A DNA stretch of 64,000 nt from Antedon mediterranea (Eukaryota; Echinodermata; Crinoidea; Comatulida; Antedonidae), in the NCBI RefSeq assembly GCF_964355755.1, contig NC_092678.1, positions 24,718,365 through 24,782,364 of the forward strand, written 5' to 3'. Made by a program: the position numbers and the translations under genes. How positions within the stretch are numbered: position 1 is the first letter of the stretch; every line of letters begins with the position of its first letter. The notes below the pieces were generated by a model, which was not told the origin of the DNA, did not search any database, and saw only the letters and a list, made by a program, of their open reading frames with translations. Positions 49,576 through 59,902 of the stretch are shown piece after piece.

Positions 49576-51019
49576 AGTGACAATGCCCAAACATGTCTGC
49601 AAATTTCATTCAAAATATGTGTTGGTAAAATAAAGTTACTATTAATTATTAAAGATACTACCGGGGATACTACCTAGGCCTATTCCATAAATGTCTCAAA
49701 AAGTTTTCAGATGAAATTTTGCCACTGAATTCGAACTAAAATATAGGCCTAGGCCTATTACTGGTTATGGTTGGCGAGTGCATGTGTACCTTGCCTTGTT
49801 ATAAATTCACTAGGCATAGGCTTAGACATACCAATGTTTCAGCATAAGCTCTGCATATTTGCCATCATGTCCACCACTCGCACACGTGACCAGTTGATGG
49901 CATTGTTGTTGAAATTGAAAACCATCAATATCATGACTTCTCTAGGCCTATCCTGTACAAATTCTCTCTTCTCTATACCTATTCAAGAAAAACCACAAAA
50001 ATAGTTCCTGTATTAATGCGATATAGCCTAGCCTTAATACGCAATAAACAATTAGTCAGTAATATGCCTACTAGGCCTACTACTACATAGGCAGCGGTTG
50101 TGGGACGTCCACACACGCCGCATGGCTTGGCCATGGAGGGATCTTGACTTAGGCTAGGCCTACTACTAGGCTAGGCTTAGCCTCTAGAATGCCGCATGGG
50201 GAAAACGGTCTACAAACTACACTAAACTCCTGTAAAAGGATCATACAATTTATATAATTATTCCTTATAACTTATTTATAGATATCATAAACAAAATAAC
50301 GAGCTTACATAATTAATATCGATCAAAAATGTCAGTTTTTAGAGGACACACAGAAAATAATGCTTTTTGTTTGACGTAGCAGCAGCAGACGATAAATTGG
50401 AGAGATCGGAGGCACATTTCCACGCTGCAAGTTGTGGGCGGAAGTGAGTTGGACCACCTCAAAAATAAGAGAGGGGAGTGGAGAATTAAAGATATGTATT
50501 TGTTATTTATATTGTAATTTTACATATTCAAAATTTGTAAAAGTATTATTGTTAATAATAATTATTTACCTGTAGTAATTATTCATATTTATGAAATATG
50601 TAAACATCAATATTGTAATGAGATTTATTGCCTTTTTAGGTACTCTTTGGGCAGAGCATTACCTGGTACCCTTTTTGAGTTGTTTGGAACAGTCTACTCT
50701 ATATATGGTGGTGATTTTGTAAACGAGAGCGGTATGGTCGATGATTGGCTGATTGTTGGCAACAGGCTACAGACAGAGGGCGGGGTTTTAATTTATAATT
50801 AGATACCAGATAAAACTTTTTAGTAATTACTTAACATTAGATTATTTTAATGTTTTACTAAATAACAGGCATAAATAATGTAATAGAAATATAGTGTTTA
50901 GTATTCTTATACATTTTGCAGGTGACTCACTTTTTAATATCTCTAGAATATGGGTCACAAATATGGAAATAAGTACAGTAGTCATATCTCCTGAAAAGTC
51001 TTATTTACATTTATTACAT
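49576..51019. other. intergenic
   Basis: Contains TAGGCCTA-rich stretches (49675-50180) and a short GC-richer segment at 50380-50470. No gene recognised. Confidence 0.45.
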
Positions 51020-51215
51020 TTTCAAGTGATCACACTTTTTGAAAAGAAACTCTCTTGCCCGTCAGGCACCTTCCACCAGTGTCTTCAAATCTCTCCTCAA
51101 AACCCACCTTTTGAATTTTTTAATTTCTAAATGTTTCTGTCTATGTAAAGGCATTGAGGCTTTCAGCATAATGCGCTATATCAAGTACCGGTTATTATTA
51201 TTCACAAGATCTTTT
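51020..51215 (+). mobile_element. LINE 3' end fragment
   Basis: A short frame reads LARQAPSTSVFKSLLKTHL, which resembles the C-terminal end of LINE ORF2 proteins. It is followed by an untranslated stretch ending GCGCTATATCAAGTACCGG and a TTATTATTATTC tail, as in CR1/L2-type LINEs. No reverse transcriptase domain remains. Confidence 0.6.
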
Positions 51216-51488
51216 ACAAACAAGAAAGTGCAACTTCTTCAAAAGTAGTCTCAAATTATATTTATTTACTACTATATATCCTAACATGTGATTCAAGATT
51301 CAGCCATTCTATTAGTCCACTTTAAAATGGAAATTCGTTTTGCTTGACATAATTAAGACAAGAAAAATACATCAAATTGTCAAAGGCAATGTTAAAATAC
51401 TATTTATGTTAAAATACTATTAAAAATATATTCTTAATGTGGATAAATATATATGAATATTCTTAATGATTAAATTTGGATGCACTGT

Positions 51489-54400
51489 TTAATGTCCATA
51501 GTACCATCTAGCCAGAGTGTTTGGATGCACGCCTAGTTTATAGGCCGAAATAAACAGAAAATTCATACCACTTGTCTGAAAATAAAAAAGTATTATAATA
51601 TATATATAATTTAAAAAAAGTTAGTTTATTTTTGTCCGTATTCAACATCTTCATTGCTTATTTCAAGATGGTGTTGGGGTGATTCAGATTTTGGTTACAC
51701 TTATTAACATACAATAATAATTCTCACCCTCAATTGACCATATTTTTGATATCGACGACATGATGTAATAGCATACTGCTCTTTAACCGTTTGTACGTGC
51801 CCCACCTCCTGTAGGTTTTTTATCAATATAAAATCTTCAAACAGCAAAACATCAGGAAATCCTCCAACTTGTTCCAGAGTTCTTCTGTTGACAAAGATTG
51901 CTTGGTCACCATACGGCATCTCTGGTAAGAATAAAGTGCGTCTATATATTTAGAATATAATTCCGCACCGGCAACAGCACACGATACAAAATTAACCAAT
52001 CAGATCGGATTTAAAATGATAAACAGGATAAAGCAGGCAAGATACTTATTATTTTTATTAAATATTTCTTAAGTTTTTCTTACCATATTTTCGGCATCTA
52101 TAATGTACCGACCTCTGTAAAAACTTCATCTGCATACAGAACAATCTAGAATATCTAAACAAACAAGCAAGTTAATTTACACAAAATAAGTAAAAACATC
52201 AGTTGTTGGCAGGGTAGTGGGTGTTCTTAACAGCGTGCAGGGTAGTGGGTGCTCTTAACAGCGTGCAGGGTAGTGGGTGCTCTTAACAGCGTGCAGGGTA
52301 GTGGGTGTTCTTAACAGCGTGCAGGGTAGTGGGTGCTCTTAACAGCGTGCAGGGTAGTGGGTGCTCTTAACAGCGTGCAGGGTAGTGGGTGTTCTTAACA
52401 GCGTTCAATATTAGAGAAAGAAAAAATCTGTAGATATTGATATTGATTGATATTACATGTCTTCTTGTTCTTATCGAATCCACTATTGTGGTGGTGATTA
52501 GTTCGCTAAGGTAGGGCGAAGTCATGGTATTTCTAACTTGACTACATTACATGTGGTGCAGAAACATTTTGTAGTAAGCTAAAGCTCTGTCTACACTATC
52601 AAACTTTATGACAAAAAAATGTGATATGTCGGCCCATAAATGGACATGATGATGCCATATCACTACCATATTTGGATGTATCACTACCATATTTGGATAT
52701 ATCACTACCATTTTTGAGCACATCGCACTTTTGTAGACAGAGCTTAAGTTGCACATAGCTTACTGATTGTCAATTTTTCCATCATCTGAATGCAGTATAT
52801 CAACTCCAAAGCTAAACGCACCTCCCGACACACCAGGTTCGGTTAGTGTCATCAACACGTGTTCATCAAATCTCTTTGGTAAGGTTGTGTCCGCATGGAG
52901 AAATAATAAATTGTATCCTGTTGACGCTGACACACCAGCTTTTTGTTGAGGTCCACGACCTTAAAACAAAGTACACATTTAAAATTTGTTCATTTTATAT
53001 CTCATTTTCATATATACATTTAAAAATAAATACATTTTAAGATAAAATAAATTGAACAATAAACTGTTGATAGGGCAACAAACTAGAAGGCGAAACCTTG
53101 TCTTGTGAGGTCCCTATGGACAAAACAACTAAAAGGTAATGTGTAATGCAAATCGAAATAATGTGACCAAATGGCTTAGCTTATAATAATAGGTTAATTG
53201 GCAATACCACTTTAAAAAATCAAATACAGTATGCAATATGAATACCAGATACACAAAAAGTCACATTGCAATAAAAAGGTTTCTGTTAATCTATTCAATA
53301 CGTTACCTTTGGAACTTGAAATGAACTTGATGTTAAAATTGCTGTGTTGTTCTGCAAACATGCGAACTTGTTGCTCTGTTTCATCCACACTTCCACCATC
53401 TACAACTATAACTTCAAGTGATTTTGTCCAAGTGCAATTCTAAATAATAGGACAGAATTGATTCAGAACATTTAATGTGCAATGTCTGTATAACCAATGT
53501 TAAAAAAGTAGAAATGATTTAGACTTATTTATACAAAACTTTTACTTTCTACACACCAGAAATTCCAAAAAAAAAGATTGAGTGAATAACCAACCATTTG
53601 CTACAATAATAAATACAGAAGAACGAGACAAATGTACACAAACCTCTGTTACATTTGTGAGTATTTTCTGAATATTTTTTCCTTCATTCAAAACTGGTAT
53701 AACAACTGACAAAGTAGGGCAGGTCAAGTCTTTTACTGTGACCCCAGTTGACCTCTCAAATTCACTTAGGTCATCTGCTGTGTCCTGAATAACCAATAAA
53801 AAGATACGAGATTAAAACACAGTTAAAAAACATGACTATAAGAGTGAATCTGTTGAACTGTTTACTTACAATATCTTGTAATACAATGGGTAATTCTGTC
53901 ACACGTATATTGTGTTGCTTAGCAACAGCTAATTGCTGTTGTCTCACTTTACCAGTTCCCCAATCAATGTCTTCAAATAAGCAATCTAAAAAATAAAATG
54001 TAATTTTAGTAGACCAGTAGACATGGGATCATTGACAGGTACATGTCAACAGCCCTAGAGGGGTAAATGTGTAGACATGGGATCATTGACAGGTACATGG
54101 CAACAGCCCTAGAGGGGTAAATGTGTAGACATGGGATCATTGACAGGTACATGGCAACAGCCCTAGAGGGGTAAATGTGTAGACATGGGATCATTGACAG
54201 GTACATGGCAACAGCCCTAGAGGGGTAAATGTGTAGACATGGGATCATTGACAGGTACATGTCAACAGCCCTAGAGGGGTAAATGTGTAGACATGGGATC
54301 ATTGACAGGTACATGGCAACAGCCCTAGAGGGGTAAATGTGTAGACATGGGATCATTAACAGGTACATGTCAACAGCCCTAGAGGGGTAAATGTGTAGAC

Positions 54401-57400
54401 ATGGGATCATTGACAGGTACATGGCAACAGCCCTAGAGGGGTAAATGTGTAGACATGGGATCATTGACAGGTACATGGCAACAGCCCTAGAGGGGTAAAT
54501 GTGTAGACATGGGATCATTGACAGGTACATGGCAACAGCCCTAGAGGGGTAAATGTGTAGACATGGGATCATTGACAGGTACATGGCAACAGCCCTAGAG
54601 GGGTAAATGTGTAGACATGGGATCATTGACAGGTACATGGCAACAGCCCTAGAGGGGTAAATGTTGTTGTCAGTTGGCAAGGAATCATCCACAGCTATGG
54701 CCCCAGAGGGGTAATTTGGAATTCCAAGAGGAAGACCAAAATCTAAAGGGAAATTGAAAATTATATAAAACACAAAACCATCATGCCCATGTCAGAGAAA
54801 AATGGCAAAAAATAGTGGAAACGGTCATGACAAAATATGAAAGGCGTAACTGATGATGGTGACCAGATGTGGGACGAGTGATGGTGACCAGATGTGGGAC
54901 GAGTGATGGTGACCAGATGTGGGACGAGTGATGGTGACCAGATGTGGGACGAGTGATGGTGACCAGATGTGGGACGAGTGATGGTGACCAGATGTGGGAC
55001 GAGTGATGGTGACCAGATGTGGGACGAGTGATGGTGACCAGATGTGGGACGAGTGATGGTGACCAGATGTGGGACGAGTGATGGTGACCAGATGTGGGAC
55101 GAGTGATGGTGACCAGATGTGGGACGAGTGATGGTGACCAGATGTGGGACGAGTGATGGTGACCAGATGTGGGACGAGTGATGGTGACCAGATGTGGGAC
55201 GAGAATGAGGAGGATTAATGTATCAATGTACCTTCTAACCCAGATAATGTTGATTTTTATAATTTCAATTTTTTTTAAATACCTAAATTTTCTTGTCCAA
55301 GCTTTGTTAAAATGTTAATATTTAAACCTATGAGATAATATCCGCCATCTTTGGCGGGTCCCAATACCATGTCAAAATCTTGATGGAGCGAGGTCAGTGC
55401 AGAGGTCATTGTTGACTCATCAATTGCAGGTATATCACTTCCAACCTATCAAAATATCAAACAAGATATTTATAAGTTTTTAGGTATTTGGGCTGCCGTC
55501 CGTTTAAATATTATTTTGTATATACAAAATAATAATCTGAAATAATAATAAGACCACATAAATCAGAACATATTTTTGTTAAATGACAGTGAAGTGTTTA
55601 TAAAACTAATCATTGTATATTGTTGATCGCAATGAAAACAATAATGCACTGCCTTCCTTTACCGATGTGCACCTAGAACACCTCCAGAAAGATTTCGAAC
55701 GCATTGAGTCGGATGCCTCTCATCCTCTCCACAAAGTGATCATAGACCAACTTAATCCAAGTGGTAGATTGAGGCTCCTCAGTGTGAAAACAAATCGATA
55801 TGCCAAATCCTTTATTCCCTCCGGTATCATCCAGTACAACAGGAAGTCAAGAAGATAATTTTATCTGGTAATTTTTTAGATGTTTTTATATGAATGATTT
55901 TATGCTATATTTGTTTTTATTGTGTTTTCTTTGTTATTATGACGAGCAATGAATTTCCTTTTTGAGGATCAATAAAAGTTATCTTATCTTATGGATAGTA
56001 TTTAGAATACATTTTTACATTGGTATGCTATACACGCTGCATACTGTAGTTGGTTGTGACTATAGCATATCAAATGGCCAATTATAGCCAAATATATAAC
56101 TATAGGCTAAAGGCCATTTACCCAGAAATTATTTTTTCCATTCTTTTCTTTTGTACCATGATTATTTATGTATGATTTTGTAAATGGAAATAAAGAAAGA
56201 TACTTCGTGTCAGGCTCATTTCTCCATAAAGAATAATTTTTGTTGCACTGTTATAAATTTGAAGTTTGCCCTCTAGCCAATCTATTTATAAACTTTTAGT
56301 TTTTGCAACACTTACAATAACAGCATATTGTACACCGCTCTGAAAGGCTTGCTTAAAAGCATTAGACATCTTGTAACCAAGAGTTGTTCCATTCTGTGGA
56401 ATCCACTGCATCTTCTGTGACTTCCTATCAAGCCAATACTTTAACTGTTCTGACGTTCCACCACTGTAATGAATTTCAGCCCCAACAGACGATCTTGATT
56501 TCTGAAGATTAATTACTCTGTCCAGTATCTGATTTGTCTAAGAATAGATAATACAAAATATAAATTTATTTAATTATATAGCATCATGTATCAATTTTAA
56601 TATGATGCTAAATCAATTGCTGTATTTGAGTGGAGACTTCAAAATGAGCCAGCTCTAGGCTAAAAATAATATATATATATATATATATTTCAGCATACTG
56701 TACCTAGGATATTGTACACCTTATCTCTTACTAGTTATAGAGCAAACAGAGCAGCATGCATACATCAAATACCTGATACTTACATACTACTAGCTAGTAC
56801 CTATATCTATTCTACAGGACTATAGTTAATATAGTAAAGTAGTAGAAGTAGTAATAATTAAGTAGGCTCACTTATCACATCGGAAAAAAAAACTATTCTG
56901 ACTTTTATTTTAAATTAAAGCCCCATTCCCTACGTTTTTTAGATCTAATTTAAGATCACAAACTATATTTAATGTAAAAATAATACTATATGGTCCTATT
57001 GCGATAACTTTTTTCGTCTTTAAACGGTTAAAAATGTGAAAAATAAGTCGATTCTAATAATTATAGCGGCCCGCTATAAATCCCAAAATGCATTGCGTGC
57101 GGATTGATATTTTTGTTTTTCACTTGTAATTCGCTTTTCGATCGATCGTGAGGCCAAAACAAATGGAAGACTCCTAACTTTTCAGCAAAAATACCTGGTT
57201 TTCCCCAATTTGTATCAACGGAGTCTGGCAAAAATAGAAAGACAATTAATGCAGCAACTATACAACGTCAGGCTAGGTATATAGCTCGCGTACGATGTTC
57301 GTACGTTACCGATGTTTACCAGCTAGGCCTACAAAACTAAGCCTAGCTAGCTAGGCTAGGCCTAAGACCGTCCACGATAGGTCGATCGCCGCGAGCTACT

Positions 57401-58000
57401 TAGGTAGTGCATTGTTTCTCACTTTTTATCATAATTTACCATAAAACGTACATTTAAGACAAGGAATGACATGGTTTAATGTTTTTAAAGTGATATATAT
57501 GTATTATTTTCCAAAAAACGTCCAAAATTGCAGGGAAGGGGTCTTTAACTACTAATTTTGATTTAAAAATAAATGTATAAAAAATGTAATTAAATATTAA
57601 ATAACATTAAATATGTTCGGATCTACTACCGGGCACTAAGTGGCATTATCCTTCCCAACAAAAGTAGTAGATAGTATAGACCTCTAGGCTAGGCCGGTTT
57701 GTTTACCATAATCAGCTGAACAGTTGCCGCAGCGTATTCACCGATCTCCCCGATCAGCCTTTTCTTCGTCGTCCCTGCCTGGGGATACCGGCTGAAAACA
57801 ATGACGCATTCGCTACATTTATTTGACTTTTTGTACCACAATTTAAGAGCAAAGCATGATATAGTTGATGCTGCCAAAATAAACGATATGTATACACGAT
57901 TTTCTGTAAAAAACCTGGTTTTAAACATTCTGAAAAAAATAACTGCTTCGCATGTGACGAGCATGCAAAGGGCAGGGCCCCCTGGCGCCAGAGGTCTCAT
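51489..58000 (-). CDS. fused DUF2064 transferase and family-2 glycosyltransferase
   Basis: Ten coding exons join in phase: 57707-58000, 56316-56537, 55283-55445, 53870-53985, 53644-53784, 53307-53439, 52764-52959, 52084-52154, 51728-51921, 51489-51575. They total 1617 nt (538 residues, TAA stop). Residues about 35-56 form one membrane segment (YISFILAASTISCFALKLWY), probably a signal anchor. Residues about 64-280 match the DUF2064/TIGR04282 domain: CVIVFSRYPQAGTTKKRLI, then GYKMSNAFKQAF, VGSDIPAI, VLGPAKDGGYYLIGL, LFEDIDWGTGKV and the closing DTADDL. Residues about 290-525 are a GT-A family-2 domain of TIGR04283 type: LSVVIPVLNEGKNI, EVIVVDGGSVDET, LLFLHADTTLP, YGDQAIFVNR, GGFPDVLLFED, YKLGVHPNTLARWYYG. 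In bacteria these are rSAM/selenodomain-associated transferases 1 and 2, usually separate adjacent genes. The order here (1 then 2) has a short DTADDLSEFERS linker. Substrate unknown. The start at 58000 could instead be the ATG 12 codons later. Confidence 0.92.
52208..52404. repeat. 28-bp minisatellite, seven copies
   Basis: GCAGGGTAGTGGGTGCTCTT plus AACAGCGT, with a C/T variant in GTGCTC/GTGTTC. It lies in an intron of the fused transferase gene. Confidence 0.97.
52578..52748 (+). mobile_element. MITE family A, complete copy
   Basis: Left end AAGCTCTGTCTACACTATCA, right end TTTTGTAGACAGAGCTTAAG. Three interior repeats of ATATTTGGATGTATCACTACC type. Lies in an intron of the fused transferase gene. 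Confidence 0.85.
54017..54664. repeat. 54-bp minisatellite, twelve copies
   Basis: Exactly 12 units of 54 bp (GTAGACATGGGATCATTGAC, AGGTACATGGCAACAGCC, CTAGAGGGGTAAATGT), nearly identical, with a G/T variant after ACATG. The unit is a multiple of three and lacks stops in one minus frame. An intronic acceptor near 54743 opens onto this frame. Confidence 0.97.
54855..55203. repeat. 25-bp minisatellite, fourteen copies
   Basis: Fourteen virtually identical units GATGGTGACCAGATGTGGGA plus CGAGT in the same intron as the 54-bp array, about 190 bp away. Confidence 0.98.
55510..55533. repeat. 24-bp perfect palindrome
   Basis: Each half is ATTATTTTGTAT or its inverse. It lies about 80 bp upstream of the LINE fragment in an intron of the fused transferase gene. 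Confidence 0.85.
55600..55985 (+). mobile_element. LINE ORF2 C-terminus and 3' tail
   Basis: The frame 55613-55858 reads HPLHKVIIDQLNPSGR, then KTNRYAKSFIPSGI. This is the familiar C-terminal end of RTE/CR1-like LINE proteins (HPL..., SGR..., KTxRxxxSFIPS). It is followed by TGAGGATCAATAAAAGTTAT and a CTTAT repeat. It is a 5'-truncated insertion in an intron of the fused transferase gene, antisense to it. Confidence 0.7.
56538..57706. other. first intron of the fused transferase gene
   Basis: 1.2 kb. Contains a (TA)n run at about 56668-56689 and a TAGGCCTA-rich, CpG-containing stretch at 57270-57410. No other exon recognised. Confidence 0.7.
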
Positions 58001-59902
58001 CTATAAACGCCGGAAGTGTTGAAATACACTGGAACCGGGGAGTATAAATTGTAGAAGGTCATGACCTCATACCCCTGCCCTTTCCATACCAGTCGGTAAT
58101 GTTTTAGATAAATTTAAAGTCAACTAAATCGTAATGACTGTGGACGTACAATATATATGAATATATTATAATATAAAAAAAAATAATATTATACAAAAAA
58201 TGAATATATAAATAAAAAGAAAACAAAGTGTACACAACAATCAGTAAGTAAAATTATCCCATTTATTAGATTTAAATTACATACATTTATAAATAAAAAA
58301 AAACACAAAATACATACACACATGATGCATCATTATAATTATTATTAATCCTACTGCAATTTAACGATGCAATACATTAAATACGAGTTGTTTTGCACTT
58401 AAATTGTAATACAATAACGGAATATGTATTACATTATACTAGTATAAATTACAACTAAAAACTTTACACCGCCAGCAAAGATCCCAACGTTGGTGGCGCC
58501 ATTTAATCTTTGCCGCCCCCATTAGGAACTATAGAGCGAACTTTACACCAATCAGCGAAGGGGAACAATTGCTTCCTGGCGAATCGTATCCTAATGTTAG
58601 AATTCCCTTCCCATACGTGTATATACAGATGCAACTTTGGCATTCTACAACAATGTTTTAGATACATTTTATTATTTATTATTTACCAATATTCTAGTTC
58701 CTATAACATAACAATGACCATTTTAATAGTTTCTAGTATTTATTATTAATACTGCAACAAGGCCACTAAAATGAAAGAAAGTGGCGTTAGATCCCATATT
58801 ACTGTCTTTTAAAAATGATTAATATGATTTAACCTTTCACATAAAATTACAAAAATATAATTTAGTGAGTTGTCTTCTACCAAGTTACCTTTATTACTCT
58901 AGAATAGACAGTGACTATTTAGCACTGTGTGGCTATGGGCCTAAAAAAATTACACTATTATAAATATTGTTATAATAGCACATAAAATATTACAAACAGG
59001 GTGAAATAAATAAATATAAAAACGTTAGTACACATAATTATTACAAGTTTAAATACTAAAAATATTTCATTTAATCTGATGAAAGATGATTATCTCCATG
59101 CACATTAAAAATAAATAAAATTTACGAATGGCTAAAACCAAGGTTGCTACATTCTTCACAGCATAATATAATTCTAACAATACTTAGAAAAGCATTTCTA
59201 TATACCATGGACAAAAAACATTCCATGTATATAATCTATTCATTCAATAAAATAAAAGATTTATAGAGTAAACAAATCACTACTTTGTGATCTGTCTACT
59301 CTAAGAACAATATAAATAAATTTATCAAGAAACCTAAATGAGATTGCCGACATTCTTAAGGAAAGCTGACAATCAGATGGAATGTGGTTGGGATTGAACA
59401 CAGTACCTTGGTTTGGAAGGTGTGCACCAAGTTACAATGCCATTCAAATCCAACATTCCTTGTACAATTTGATATGCCTAAGTACCTTTAAACATTCTGG
59501 ATCAAAGGTCAATGTAAATTGAACATTGACTTTTGATTTACGTTTACATTAATAGTTGCATTATTCTTAATACCTGTCCGTACATAAAATCCTTTTATTA
59601 TTTGTTTCCAATTGCAAGACGTAAAATATTGCTTCAAAAGTTTGATTTGCTTCTCATTTTTAAACTTTAAAAATATATTTTAAAACCATTTTGCTTTCGT
59701 TGCTCTTTTCTTTACATTATCTTCAGCAAATACAAAAAAAAATGCAAAATACTATATTGCCATTTATCACATTCCAATCAGAACGTAGTTCATTTCATAC
59801 TTTGTTAGAAAAGTCTCTACTTAACACTCGCCTACATCACGTTGTTGATATTATGTTGATAACATGTTGATGTTGATATCATGTTGATATCACAAAGGTC
59901 CC
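58001..59902. other. promoter of the fused transferase and 3' flank of the Kazal gene
   Basis: 58001-58120 is the 5' flank of the transferase gene. 58490-58570 has GC-richer words and a CCAATCAGCG CCAAT box at about 58548. From about 58600 to 59902 is AT-rich 3' flanking or untranslated sequence of the Kazal gene with several plus-strand TTTATT words (AATAAA on the minus strand). A GGTTGGGATTGAACACAG B-box-like fragment is at about 59388. Confidence 0.4.
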
